Notes: generated by a model from the letters alone, not told the origin. A stretch of DNA of 64,000 bases from Devosia sp. (GCF_017744655.1 NZ_JAGIAW010000006.1:186001-250000), one strand, 5' to 3'. Counted from the stretch's first letter, positions 42,508 through 51,371 are shown. Made by a program: numbers and translations.

Positions 42508-43740
42508 ATGACCGATACCGTTCTCGACCGCTTCCTGCGCTATGTGCAGATCGACACCCAATCGGACCCCGCTTCGCCCACCCAGCCTTCGACGGAAAAG
42601 CAAAAGACCCTCAGCCGCCTGCTGGTCAGCGAGTTGCTCGCCATCGGCTTTGCCGACGCCGAAATGGACAGCAATGGCTATGTCTATGCCACCGTGCCGG
42701 CCAATACCGACAAGGACGTGCCGGTCATCTGCTTCTGCTCGCATGTGGATACGGCGCCCGATTTCAGCGGCACAGGCGTGAAGCCGCAGATGATCAAGAA
42801 CTATGCTGGCGGCGACATCACGCTTGTCGGCGACAAGAACCGTGTCATCCGCGTCTCCGAACATCCCGAACTGAACAACCAGATCGCCAATGATCTCATC
42901 ACCACCGACGGCACGACCCTGCTCGGTGCCGATGACAAGGCGGGCGTGGCCGAAATCGTGACGGCGGCGGAAATCCTCCTCAAGGACAAATCCATCCCGC
43001 ATGGCGCGATCAAACTGCTGTTCACGCCCGACGAGGAAATCGGCCGCGGCGTCGACAAGGTGGACCTCAAAAAGCTCGGCGCGCGCTTCGCCTATACAAT
43101 GGATGGCGAAACCGCCGGGACCATCGAGGACGAGACGTTCTCGGCCGATGGGCTCGAAATCTCCATCACCGGCGTCGCCATGCATCCCGGCTTTGCCAAG
43201 GGCCGCATGGAAAATGCCATCAAGATCGCTGGCGAGATCATCGCCCGCTTGCCCCATGACGTCTCGCCTGAAGGCACCGAAGGCCGCGACGGTTTCGTGC
43301 ATCCCGTCGGCGTCACCGGCTCGATGGAAAAAGCCACGATCTCCATGATCGTGCGCGATTTCACCGTCGCCGGGCTCCACGAGAAGGAAGCCATGGTGGA
43401 CGAGATCGCCAAGGCGGTGATCGCGAACTACCCGGGCTCCAGCTATCGCATTGCGGTGAAAGAGCAATACCGCAACATGAAGGAGGTTCTGGACAAGAAC
43501 CCCGAGATCGTCGAGTTCGCCGTCGAAGCCATCCGCCGCGCCGGGATGGAGCCGGTGCGCGGCTCGATCCGCGGCGGCACCGATGGCTCGCGCCTCTCCT
43601 TCATGGGCCTGCCCACCGCCAATATCTTTGCCGGTGGCCATGCTTTCCATTCGCCGCTCGAATGGATCAGCCGCCAGGACATGGAAAAGGCCGTGTCCAC
43701 GATCGTCGAACTTGCGCGCCTCTGGGAAGAGCGCGCCTAA
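42508..43740 (+). CDS. pepT: Peptidase T (tripeptide aminopeptidase)
   Basis: 410 residues, the family length. M20B metal motifs: CSHVDTAPDF (His, Asp), GTTLLGADDKAGVAEIV (Asp), LLFTPDEEIGRGVD (Glu pair), MDGETAG (Asp) and GGHAFHSPLEW (His). It removes N-terminal residues from tripeptides in the cytoplasm. It follows the deaminase gene by 27 bases; the link to nucleobase use is not obvious, and it may simply share the transcript. Convergent with araC, overlapping by 4 bases. Confidence 0.93.
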   Translation: MTDTVLDRFLRYVQIDTQSDPASPTQPSTEKQKTLSRLLVSELLAIGFADAEMDSNGYVYATVPANTDKDVPVICFCSHVDTAPDFSGTGVKPQMIKNYAGGDITLVGDKNRVIRVSEHPELNNQIANDLITTDGTTLLGADDKAGVAEIVTAAEILLKDKSIPHGAIKLLFTPDEEIGRGVDKVDLKKLGARFAYTMDGETAGTIEDETFSADGLEISITGVAMHPGFAKGRMENAIKIAGEIIARLPHDVSPEGTEGRDGFVHPVGVTGSMEKATISMIVRDFTVAGLHEKEAMVDEIAKAVIANYPGSSYRIAVKEQYRNMKEVLDKNPEIVEFAVEAIRRAGMEPVRGSIRGGTDGSRLSFMGLPTANIFAGGHAFHSPLEWISRQDMEKAVSTIVELARLWEERA

Positions 43741-44768
43741 GCGGCGTGCGGCTCTCGCCGCGTTTCCTGCGGCGAGAATCCGAAGCGACGTTTGTAGCAA
43801 GTCGCAAAGTACTGGCTTGAGGAGAAGCCGCATTCCAGCGCGATTTCGGTCACGCTGGCATCGGCCTTTTCACTCAGCCACTTCTTTGCCGCCTCCAGCC
43901 GCACCATCTGCAGATAGCGCACCGGCGTCATATTGGTCAGCGCCTGGCAATGTTGGGAAAATTGGGTGCGCGACAGGCTGCACTCGGCCGCCATGTTTTC
44001 GAGCGTCCAGTTTTCATCGAGCGCATGCGGCAGGCGATTGAGAAAAATCTGCACCGTGCGCTTGGAGCTCGCGAGATCTTCGTCGAGCACTGGCGCCTGG
44101 CTCTCCAACTGCTTCATAAACTGCAGCAGCATCATCGAGATCAAGAGGCGCAGGCGCGTCTCGTCGCCCGCCACATCATGGCCCGCGACGATCTCGGCAA
44201 TATCGTGAAAACTGCGCATCACATCGCGGCTGGCGGTAAGCACATGTTGCTCGTTGCGTGAGAGCAGCCGCGTCAGTCGCTCGGTATCGCGCTCCGGCCA
44301 GGCCATCCAGTCGGGCCAGAGCCAATCTTCATGCGGCCGGCGCACGCCGACATCGAACAGCACCCAGATGATCTGGCTGGCCGATACATGGGGATCGCCG
44401 AACTGGTGCAATTGCCAGGGGCGCACGACGAACATCTGGCCCTCGGTCAGCTCATGCCGGTGCCCATCGACCTTGAGCACCATGGAGCCGCGCGCCAGAT
44501 AGGCGATTTTTACGCCCTCGTTGCAATGCTCCTTGAGCCCCCAATCCTGCGAGCGCACCGCGTCCCAACCACCCACGGAAAGCACCTGTGGCAGCGCTTC
44601 GCCTAGCGGCTTTCCCGGATACTTTCGGCGCGTCCAGGCGTTCAGCGTCACCTTGCCGGCAAGCGAAGCCTCGTAGAGGTCGGCGCAATTGCCGGCATAC
44701 ATCAGCGCGCCGGGCTCGGTGAAGACAGCCGGCCGGGCCAGGGCGTGCAAACGGGCCTCTGCGTTCAT
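43737..44768 (-). CDS. AraC family transcriptional regulator
   Basis: 343 residues from ATG 44768, which has a GGGAGGGG ribosome-binding site; the frame runs 46 codons further up without domain sequence. N-terminal cupin-like sensor (EHCNEGVKIAYLARGSMVLK, FVVRPWQLHQFGDPHVSA) and a C-terminal double HTH (NWTLENMAAECSLSRTQFSQ, then VTEIALECGFSSSQYFATCY). It faces divergent sugar-uptake genes across a 298-base gap, so control of that operon is likely; the ligand may be a sugar. Confidence 0.9.
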   Translation of the reverse strand: MNAEARLHALARPAVFTEPGALMYAGNCADLYEASLAGKVTLNAWTRRKYPGKPLGEALPQVLSVGGWDAVRSQDWGLKEHCNEGVKIAYLARGSMVLKVDGHRHELTEGQMFVVRPWQLHQFGDPHVSASQIIWVLFDVGVRRPHEDWLWPDWMAWPERDTERLTRLLSRNEQHVLTASRDVMRSFHDIAEIVAGHDVAGDETRLRLLISMMLLQFMKQLESQAPVLDEDLASSKRTVQIFLNRLPHALDENWTLENMAAECSLSRTQFSQHCQALTNMTPVRYLQMVRLEAAKKWLSEKADASVTEIALECGFSSSQYFATCYKRRFGFSPQETRREPHAA

Positions 44769-44997
44769 GGCCCCCTCCCATGTGCAAATTCTACCAGTGT
44801 TATCATTCGAACGCGCGAGTGCACGCAGTGCGCAATGATCGCAACGTTCGCCTCCTGGCCCTGATGCTAGAGAGTCGAACGTCCGGAAGTCAACCAGAGC
44901 AGTCATAAAGACAGCCAGACTGACATTTCGGGCCGTGGAGGAGTTTTAGCCGGAGCCGGTTTCGGCGGCGTTCGAAATTCGCTGACGAGGTGAGGTG

Positions 44998-45009
44998 CAA
45001 CAATTGTTG
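44998..45009. promoter_or_regulatory. Perfect 12-base palindrome upstream of the epimerase operon
   Basis: CAACAATTGTTG, a full palindrome, lies 57 bases before the epimerase start codon in the gap between araC and the sugar operon. It may be an operator or overlap a promoter. Nothing else is recognisable in 44769-45066. Confidence 0.35.
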
Positions 45010-45066
45010 TATGTGCCTCAAGGCGATCGAGAGCGGCTGCGCACCGTCCGGCGCGAGGGGAAAAGT

Positions 45067-45933
45067 ATGAAGCTCGGCATCAATCTGCTGTGCTTGACCG
45101 ACTTCGTGACCGAAGCGCATCTGTCGGCGATCCGGCAGATCAAGGCGCTGGGTTATGATGGCGTCGAGGTGCCGGTTCTTTCCGGCGAGCCTGCGCATTA
45201 TGCGTGGCTGGCCAAGGAGCTGGATGCCATAGGGCTCGAGCGCTGCACGACCTCCATAGTGCCGAGCCCCGATGCCAGCCCGATTTCGGACGACCGGGAC
45301 AATCGTGCACGCGGCAGGAAGCACCTCGATTGGGCCCTCGATTGCGCCATTGCGCTCGGCGCGCAAAGCGTCGGCGGGCCGATCCACGCTCCCATAGGGC
45401 ATTTCACCGGCAGCGGCCCCACCGAGAGCGAGCTTTCCTATGGCGCAGAGGCGCATCGCGCGCTGGCCACTCGCGCCGAGGCCAATGGCATCTATCTCAG
45501 CCTCGAACATCTCAATCGTTTCGAGACCTATTTCCTCAACACCACCACCCAGTGCCGCGACTACGCGCGCCGCGTCGACCATCCGGCCTGCCGGATCATG
45601 TACGACACGTTCCACGCCAATATCGAAGATCGCAACCAGGTCGCAGCCTACGAAACCGTGGCGCCCCATGTCGGCATCGTCCACATTTCCGAGAACGATC
45701 GCGGCATTCCCGGGCGCGGCCACATCGATTTCCTGTCGATCATGCAGGCCGTCCGCCGCTCTGGCTATGATGGCTGGGTGACGCTCGAAGCCTTTGGTGC
45801 CGGCCTCCCCGCCATCGCGGCCGCGACGCGCGTGTGGCGCCCGCTCTTTCCCGATTACGACACGCTCTTTTCCGAAAGCGCCGCTTTCATCCGCAGCACC
45901 TGGGACGCGGCCGGGAGGGACATCGCCGCATGA
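45067..45933 (+). CDS. Ketose 3-epimerase-like sugar isomerase (TIM barrel, D-tagatose/D-allulose 3-epimerase family)
   Basis: 288 residues from ATG 45067 (GAGGGGAAA ribosome-binding site). The metal-binding set of the D-tagatose 3-epimerase family can be read: Glu in SLEHLNRFETYFLN, Asp in MYDTFHANIED, His in IVHISENDRGIPGRGHIDF and Glu in VTLEAFGAG. These enzymes swap the C3 configuration of ketoses. It is the first gene of the Rbs-type operon, so it likely acts on the imported ketose. Its last 4 bases overlap the ATPase start. Confidence 0.85.
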   Translation: MKLGINLLCLTDFVTEAHLSAIRQIKALGYDGVEVPVLSGEPAHYAWLAKELDAIGLERCTTSIVPSPDASPISDDRDNRARGRKHLDWALDCAIALGAQSVGGPIHAPIGHFTGSGPTESELSYGAEAHRALATRAEANGIYLSLEHLNRFETYFLNTTTQCRDYARRVDHPACRIMYDTFHANIEDRNQVAAYETVAPHVGIVHISENDRGIPGRGHIDFLSIMQAVRRSGYDGWVTLEAFGAGLPAIAAATRVWRPLFPDYDTLFSESAAFIRSTWDAAGRDIAA

Positions 45934-47441
45934 GTGATGCCCCGACCATCGAGATGCGCGGCATTTCCAAGTCGTTTCCGGCGGTAAAGGCGCTGCGTGG
46001 TGTGTCCTTCACCTGTTCCCGCGGCGAGGTCCATGCGCTGTGCGGCGAGAACGGCGCGGGCAAGTCGACACTCATCAAGATCCTCTCGGGCGTCTATCGG
46101 CCCGACGGCGGCGACGTGCTGATCGACGGGCAAGAGCAGCATTTCAAGCACCCGCAGGAGGCCCTGCTCGCCGGCATTTCGGTGATCTATCAGGAATTCT
46201 CGCTGCTGCCCGAGCGCACGGTGGCGCAAAACCTCTTCCTCGGACGCGAGCCGATGAAGAACGGGCTGATCGACAACAAGGCCATGGTCGCCGAAACGCA
46301 GCGTGTGCTCGGCCTCTTTGGTGTGCGCCACCGCATCGAGCCGGAAACGCTGGTGGCCGATCTCGATGTGGCGAGCCAGCAGATGGTCGAGATCGCCAAG
46401 GCGATTTCGCTCAATGCCAAAGTCATCGTCATGGATGAGCCAACCGCCGCGCTGAACGAAGCCGAATGCGAGGTGCTGTTCTCGCTCGTCGACCAACTCC
46501 GCGCCTCGGGCACGGCCATCGTCTACATCACCCACCGCATGCGCGAGGTCACGCGCCTCGCCAATCGTGTCACCGTCATCAAGGACGGCGAAGTCACGGC
46601 GAGCTTCGACCACGTCCCAGCGCCCGACGTCATCGTTCGAGCCATGGTCGGCCGCGACATCTCCGAATATTATCCCGAGCCCGCGACGCCGTCTGAAATC
46701 GGTCCGGTCGTTCTCTCGGTCTCCGGCGGTGCCAATGCCGCGCTGAGCGACATCAATCTCGAGCTGCGCTCCGGCGAAATCGTCGGCTTTGCGGGCCTCC
46801 AAGGCGCCGGCCGCACGCCGCTCGCCATGGCCCTCTTCGGCGCCGCGCCGTTCACATCCGGCTCCATGACCCTCGATGGCAAGGCGGTCCACCTCACCTC
46901 GCCGCGGGACGCCATCCGCGCCGGCATCGGCATGTTGCCGGGCGATCGCAAAGCCCAAGCGCTGTTCCTTATGCAGTCGGTGCGCGACAACGGCATGCTG
47001 ACCGCCCGCAGCTTTGCCAATCCGTTCGGTGGTCACAAAGCCAATCGCTTCACCGACCTCACCGGCATGAATGCCCTTCTCGACCAGATGAAGGTTCGCG
47101 CCCCCTCCTACGAGCAGGAAATGCGCTTCCTCTCTGGCGGCAATCAACAAAAGGCCATCGTCGCCCGCTGGCTCGCCTTGCGTCCAAAAATCCTGATCTT
47201 CATCGAACCCACCCGCGGCATCGACGTCGACGCCAAGGCCAGCATCTATCACCTGATGCGCGACCTCGCCCGCGCCGGAACGGCCGTGATGATGGTCTCG
47301 TCCGACCTGCCCGAAATCCTCGGCGCCTCGGATCGCATCGTGGTCATGCGCGAAGGCCGCATTGCCGGCGAGTTCAGCCGCTCCGCCACCGAAGCCGAAC
47401 TCATGCTGGCCGCCACGGGCGAAACGGGAGTGGCCGCATGA
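45930..47441 (+). CDS. Sugar ABC transporter ATP-binding protein, RbsA type
   Basis: 503 residues, two NBDs. NBD1: GENGAGKSTLIKILSG (Walker A), LDVASQQMVEIAKAI (signature region), VIVMDEPTAAL (Walker B). NBD2: GLQGAGRTPL, LSGGNQQKAIVARWL and LIFIEPTRGID. In NBD2 the Walker B aspartate, normally in LDEPTRG, is replaced (F-I-E-P), an unusual change in an RbsA-type second domain; the adjacent catalytic Glu is kept. It energises the importer with the two RbsC-like permeases. ATGA overlaps with both neighbours. Confidence 0.9.
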   Translation: MSDAPTIEMRGISKSFPAVKALRGVSFTCSRGEVHALCGENGAGKSTLIKILSGVYRPDGGDVLIDGQEQHFKHPQEALLAGISVIYQEFSLLPERTVAQNLFLGREPMKNGLIDNKAMVAETQRVLGLFGVRHRIEPETLVADLDVASQQMVEIAKAISLNAKVIVMDEPTAALNEAECEVLFSLVDQLRASGTAIVYITHRMREVTRLANRVTVIKDGEVTASFDHVPAPDVIVRAMVGRDISEYYPEPATPSEIGPVVLSVSGGANAALSDINLELRSGEIVGFAGLQGAGRTPLAMALFGAAPFTSGSMTLDGKAVHLTSPRDAIRAGIGMLPGDRKAQALFLMQSVRDNGMLTARSFANPFGGHKANRFTDLTGMNALLDQMKVRAPSYEQEMRFLSGGNQQKAIVARWLALRPKILIFIEPTRGIDVDAKASIYHLMRDLARAGTAVMMVSSDLPEILGASDRIVVMREGRIAGEFSRSATEAELMLAATGETGVAA

Positions 47442-48424
47442 CCGACATGCCCCTCCCCGCCAAAAATCCCCGCCGCTTCCGGTTCGAGCGCCACGCGTCG
47501 ACCATCCTGCTGCTGGCGTCAGTCGCGCTTTACATCGCCCTGATCATCATCATGGGCCAAACGCGCTTCCTCACGCTCGAAAACCTCGTCGCCATCCTCA
47601 GCCGCTCCATCACGCTGGGGATCACCGCCATTGGCCAGACCTTTGCCATCCTAGTCGCCTCGATCGACCTTAGCGTCGCCAGCGTCATCTCGGCGTCCGC
47701 CGTCGTCACCTCGGTGGTGATGAATGGCAACCCGGCCATGATGATGCCGGCTGTCCTCGCGGTCCTCGCCCTCGGCGCCGTCGTCGGCCTCCTCAATGGC
47801 CTCGTCATCACCAAGCTGGAGGTCAATCCGCTGATCGCGACGCTCGGGATGTCGCTGATCATTCAGGGCGTTTTGTCTTATTATTACAATAACTTCGCCG
47901 GCAACGTGCCGGTTGAGTTCCAGATCTTCGCCTATGGCACGTTGGGCATCGTGCCCTTCTCGCTGATCTTCATGTTCGTGCTCGCCGGCTGCGCCTGGTT
48001 CGTCCTGCGCTTTTCCCGCTTCGGCTCCGATGTCTATTCCGTCGGCGGCAACAAGGACGCGGCGCGCCTTGCCGGCATCAAGACCGATCGCGTCGTCATC
48101 CGCGCCCATGTCATCTGCTCGCTCTGCGCCGCAATTGCCGGCATCTATCTCGCCTCGCGCCTTCGTTCCGGCGCGCCCTGGATCGGGGCCGAGGGCGTCT
48201 ATGATCTCGAATCCATCGCCGTCGTCGTCATCGGCGGCACCGTGCTCGCGGGCGGGCGCGGCGGCATCTGGGGCACCATGGCCGGGGTCATCATCTTCTC
48301 GCTTATCGACTCGATCTTCAACGTCGCCGGCGTCGATGCCTTCGTGAAGCAGGTGCTACGCGGCATCATCATCGTCGCCGCCGTCGCCTTCTATGCCGCC
48401 CGTTCGAAGAGGCCCGTCGCATGA
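47438..48424 (+). CDS. Sugar ABC transporter permease, RbsC type (1)
   Basis: 328 residues, BPD_transp_2 family with about ten membrane segments. Hallmarks: ITLGITAIGQTFAILVASID, VYSVGGNKDAARLAGIKTDR and AVVVIGGTVLAGGRGGIWGT. Channel subunit, followed with a 4-base overlap by a second, distinct RbsC-like subunit; the two probably form a heterodimer. Confidence 0.9.
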   Translation: MTDMPLPAKNPRRFRFERHASTILLLASVALYIALIIIMGQTRFLTLENLVAILSRSITLGITAIGQTFAILVASIDLSVASVISASAVVTSVVMNGNPAMMMPAVLAVLALGAVVGLLNGLVITKLEVNPLIATLGMSLIIQGVLSYYYNNFAGNVPVEFQIFAYGTLGIVPFSLIFMFVLAGCAWFVLRFSRFGSDVYSVGGNKDAARLAGIKTDRVVIRAHVICSLCAAIAGIYLASRLRSGAPWIGAEGVYDLESIAVVVIGGTVLAGGRGGIWGTMAGVIIFSLIDSIFNVAGVDAFVKQVLRGIIIVAAVAFYAARSKRPVA

Positions 48425-49407
48425 GCGCGCAATCTCTGCCCCAAGCCACGAGCCCAACGCGCCGCCTGCCCCGGATCAATCCCGTCTATGTGCTGGTAGT
48501 GGCGCTGATCCTTGCCATCATCGTCATGAACCCGGCCTTCGGCGAACCCACGGGCTACATGAACTTTCTGAAAAGGGTGACCGCCCTCGCCATTCTCTCG
48601 GCCGGCGCGCTCTATGTCATCGTCTCCGGCGGCTTCGATCTCAGCGTCGGCTCGATCATGACGCTGACTGTCATCGGCTCGTCCATGCTCGCCAGCAACG
48701 ATCCCAATTCGACCTATTGGATCATTCCGCTGATGCTCGGCATCGGTGCCGTCATCGGGCTCATCAACGGCCTCGTCGTCAGCTACCTGAAAGTGCCATC
48801 GCTGATCGCCACGCTGGGCATGATGATCACGCTCAACGGCGTTGCCTTCATGTGGTCCGGCGGCGCCCCGCGCGGCTACCTGCCCGACACGTTCCGCTTC
48901 TTCGGTCGCTACAACATCACCGACGTGCCAATCATCTCGCTGCTCCCCATCGCCGTGATCTGCCTCGTCGTCTTCGGCGCCATTCTCTGGTGGGGCATGC
49001 ACCGCACCAATTTCGGTCGCATGCTGCATGCCGTAGGCGACAACCAGCAGGCCGCGCGCCTTGCCGGCGTGCCGGTTGAGCGCGTGCGCATCTCGGCCTT
49101 CGTCGTCTCGGCACTGACCGCGGTTCTCGCCGGCGTCATCCTCGGCGGCCGTGCCGGCGTCTCCGTCGATATCGGCTCCGGCTTCGAATTGCAGGCCATC
49201 ACGGCCGCCGTCATCGGCGGTGCGCAATTGCTCGGCGGGCGCGGCTCCGTCCCCGCGACCATTGCCGGTGCGCTGGCCCTTGAAGCCATATTCACCCTGC
49301 TCAATCTCCTCGGACTGGCGCAGCCCGTTCGCCTGGTGGTGCAGGGACTAATCCTCATCGGCGCAGTGGCGTTTGCGACTTATCAGCGAAAGCGCGCCGG
49401 CCGATGA
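48421..49407 (+). CDS. Sugar ABC transporter permease, RbsC type (2)
   Basis: 328 residues, about ten membrane segments. Segments ALAILSAGALYVIVSGGFDL, VGDNQQAARLAGVPVERVRI and AVIGGAQLLGGRGSVPATIA are RbsC-like. Same length as the preceding permease but divergent in sequence. A strong stem-loop (49415-49436) separates it from the binding-protein gene. Confidence 0.9.
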   Translation: MSAQSLPQATSPTRRLPRINPVYVLVVALILAIIVMNPAFGEPTGYMNFLKRVTALAILSAGALYVIVSGGFDLSVGSIMTLTVIGSSMLASNDPNSTYWIIPLMLGIGAVIGLINGLVVSYLKVPSLIATLGMMITLNGVAFMWSGGAPRGYLPDTFRFFGRYNITDVPIISLLPIAVICLVVFGAILWWGMHRTNFGRMLHAVGDNQQAARLAGVPVERVRISAFVVSALTAVLAGVILGGRAGVSVDIGSGFELQAITAAVIGGAQLLGGRGSVPATIAGALALEAIFTLLNLLGLAQPVRLVVQGLILIGAVAFATYQRKRAGR

Positions 49408-49414
49408 GCTGAGA

Positions 49415-49436
49415 CAGGCGGCCGGTCGGCCGTCTG
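49415..49436 (+). other. Intercistronic stem-loop before the sugar-binding protein
   Basis: 9-base-pair stem CAGGCGGCC / GGCCGTCTG (one G-U pair) with loop GGTC, directly after the second permease stop. It may protect the downstream binding-protein message from 5' decay or mark an mRNA processing point. Confidence 0.55.
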
Positions 49437-49472
49437 AGGAAAAAGTGGGAAAACCTCACGAGGGAGGAAGAC

Positions 49473-50603
49473 GTGAAGAAGATTATTTTGGCGGCTGCCG
49501 CGTTTGGCATGCTGACCGGAGCCGCATTTTCTCAGGCTCCAAACTTTGACGACCCGGCGGAATTCGCCAAGCAGCGCGACCAGCTGACGGCGGCCTTCAA
49601 CGGCCCAGCCGACCAGCCCTATCTGCAATATGCTGGCGACTCCATGGCCGATACCGCCTCGTTCAAGAAGGAAGGTCCCTGGACCGTTTGCTTCTCGAAT
49701 GCCGGCGTCAACAATCCCTGGCGCGTTGTCGGCTATACCGACATGACCGAGGAGGTAAAACTCCATCCGGAAATCGGCACCTTCACCCATGTCGATGCCG
49801 AAGGTTCCGACGACAAGCAGATCGCCGATATCGACGACCTGCTTGCGGGCGGCAATTGCAGCGTTCTGATCGTCTCGCCGAACTCCACGGCAGCCCTGAC
49901 TCCGGCCGTTGAAAAGGCCTGCGCCGCCGGTCTCCCGGTCATCGTTTTCGACCGCGGCGTCACCACCGATTGCCCGGTCACCTTCGTGCACCCGGTTGGC
50001 GGCTATGGTTTCGGCATCCAAGCAGCCGAACACATCATCGCCAATGTGCCGGCTGGCGGCAAAGTGCTGATGCTGCGCATCTTGCCCGGCGTCGACGTGC
50101 TCGAAACCCGCGCTTCGGGCGCCCGCAACATGTTCAAGGAAGCGGGCCTGACCGTCCTCGGTGAAGAATTCACCGATGGCGACAATGCCAAGACCAAGTC
50201 CATCGTTGAGGATTACCTGCAGCGCGGCACGATCGACGCCGTGTGGATGGATGCCGGCGCCACTGCCGTCGCCGCCGTCGAAGCTTTTGAGGACCAGGGC
50301 GTCGATGTCCCCGTTGTCACCGGCGAAGACCAGCAGGATTACCTGCAGAAGTGGCGCGACCTTGGCTTCAAGGGTATCGCCCCGACCTACCCGACCTATC
50401 AGTGGCGCACCGCCATCATCGCTGCAGTGAACACGCTGAAGGGCGAGCAGGTCCCGAGCCCGGAATGGATCCTGCCCCAGCCGGCCATCACCCAGGACGT
50501 GCTCGACCAGTACATCAACGAAAAGATGCCGCCGCTCCACTACGCCATGTGCGGCTGCGAAGACATGCCGAACTATCCCCAGGCCTGGGGCGGCACGGAA
50601 TAA
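49473..50603 (+). CDS. Periplasmic sugar-binding protein (Peripla_BP_4 type)
   Basis: 376 residues, GTG start with a strong GAGGGAGGAAG ribosome-binding site; signal peptide to about residue 21 (AAFGMLTGAAFSQ). Typical sugar-binding traits are VCFSNAGVNNPWRVVGYTDM, DLLAGGNCSVLIVSPNSTAA and MLRILPGVDVLETRASGARN. It captures the sugar for the RbsA/RbsC/RbsC importer. Binding protein last in the operon is the reverse of the other importers in this window. Confidence 0.9.
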   Translation: MKKIILAAAAFGMLTGAAFSQAPNFDDPAEFAKQRDQLTAAFNGPADQPYLQYAGDSMADTASFKKEGPWTVCFSNAGVNNPWRVVGYTDMTEEVKLHPEIGTFTHVDAEGSDDKQIADIDDLLAGGNCSVLIVSPNSTAALTPAVEKACAAGLPVIVFDRGVTTDCPVTFVHPVGGYGFGIQAAEHIIANVPAGGKVLMLRILPGVDVLETRASGARNMFKEAGLTVLGEEFTDGDNAKTKSIVEDYLQRGTIDAVWMDAGATAVAAVEAFEDQGVDVPVVTGEDQQDYLQKWRDLGFKGIAPTYPTYQWRTAIIAAVNTLKGEQVPSPEWILPQPAITQDVLDQYINEKMPPLHYAMCGCEDMPNYPQAWGGTE

Positions 50604-50622
50604 TCTTCCCAACGACGACTGC

Positions 50623-50651
50623 GGGGCGCCCATGGGCGCCTCTTCTTCGTT
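50623..50651 (+). terminator. Partial terminator after the sugar-binding protein gene
   Basis: Stem GGGGCGCC / GGCGCCTC (one wobble pair) with loop CATG, then the T-rich TTCTTCGTTT, 19 bases after the stop codon and 18 before the cupin start. It may terminate most transcripts while a fraction continues into the cupin gene. Confidence 0.55.
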
Positions 50652-50668
50652 TCAACAAGGGGAAGCTC

Positions 50669-51229
50669 ATGAGCATCAAGACAGAACTGCACTGGTCCAA
50701 GCCCAAGGGCATGCTGCCCAATTCGCGCTTTCCGCTGCTGGTGCATCGCAATGCCGTGCCGGGCGGCGGCGAAGACGCGGTGATGGAGAGGCTGCGCTCA
50801 AACAACTGGCTCAACAACTGGCGCTATCCCGGCATCTATACCTATCCCCATTTCCACTCGACGACGCATGAATGCCTCGGCTGCGCCCGCGGCTGGATGG
50901 AGGTCGAGTTCTTCGGCGTGGGCGGGGTAAAAGTACGTGTGGAGGCTGGAGACTTTGTCGTGCTGCCTGCCGGAGTATCGCATTGCATGATCGGTAATTC
51001 CGGTGACGTCCAGATGGTCGGCGGCTATCCCGAAGGGCGCGACTGGGACAATGTGCAGGAGGCTAATCTCACCGAAGAGAAGCGCCGCACCGTCGCCAAG
51101 CGCATCATGTCTCTGCCCATCCCTGCACGCGACCCCGCTACGGGCGAGCCCATGCACGAATGGATCGACACGCCGTCATCCGTGGACGCAGATCTCAACG
51201 ATTTTCGCGATGGCCTGGGGGACGGCTGA
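50669..51229 (+). CDS. Cupin-fold protein (YjlB-like)
   Basis: 186 residues from ATG 50669 (AAGGGGAAG ribosome-binding site); the longer frame upstream lies within the binding-protein gene. Cupin metal motifs: YPHFHSTTHECLGCARGWME (His, His, Glu-type set) and AGDFVVLPAGVSHCMIG (His). Similar to the YjlB-type proteins of unknown function. It follows the rare-sugar importer, so it may be a small sugar isomerase or mutarotase-like enzyme, but nothing proves that. Confidence 0.75.
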   Translation: MSIKTELHWSKPKGMLPNSRFPLLVHRNAVPGGGEDAVMERLRSNNWLNNWRYPGIYTYPHFHSTTHECLGCARGWMEVEFFGVGGVKVRVEAGDFVVLPAGVSHCMIGNSGDVQMVGGYPEGRDWDNVQEANLTEEKRRTVAKRIMSLPIPARDPATGEPMHEWIDTPSSVDADLNDFRDGLGDG

Positions 51230-51269
51230 GGGCTGCATCGAGCCCACAGCATCGCCGAACACTTCCCCT

Positions 51270-51371
51270 CCGTCGTCATTGCCGGGCTTGTCCCGGCAAT
51301 CCATCTTGGGGAGGCCTGCCAATCCTGCGGATTGGCATGGACCACCGGGACGAGCCCGGTGGTGACGAGTG
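51270..51371. repeat. Dispersed palindromic repeat, family R5, copy 2
   Basis: Begins CCGTCGTCATTGCCGGGCTT and ends GAGCCCGGTGGTGACGAG, with two self-complementary blocks (TGCCGGGCTTGTCCCGGCA, ACCGGGACGAGCCCGGT) and a third small hairpin, CCAATCC-TGC-GGATTGG, in the spacer. It lies between convergent genes. The bases from 51372 to 51431 show nothing recognisable. Confidence 0.8.

Noticed and set aside
45855-47252. 465-codon open frame opposite the RbsA-type gene
   Set aside because: Antisense to an ATPase with intact Walker A motif; no independent support.
4488-51371. Palindromic repeats considered as CRISPR arrays
   Set aside because: Copies are dispersed over tens of kilobases and not regularly spaced by unique spacers; no cas genes are present.
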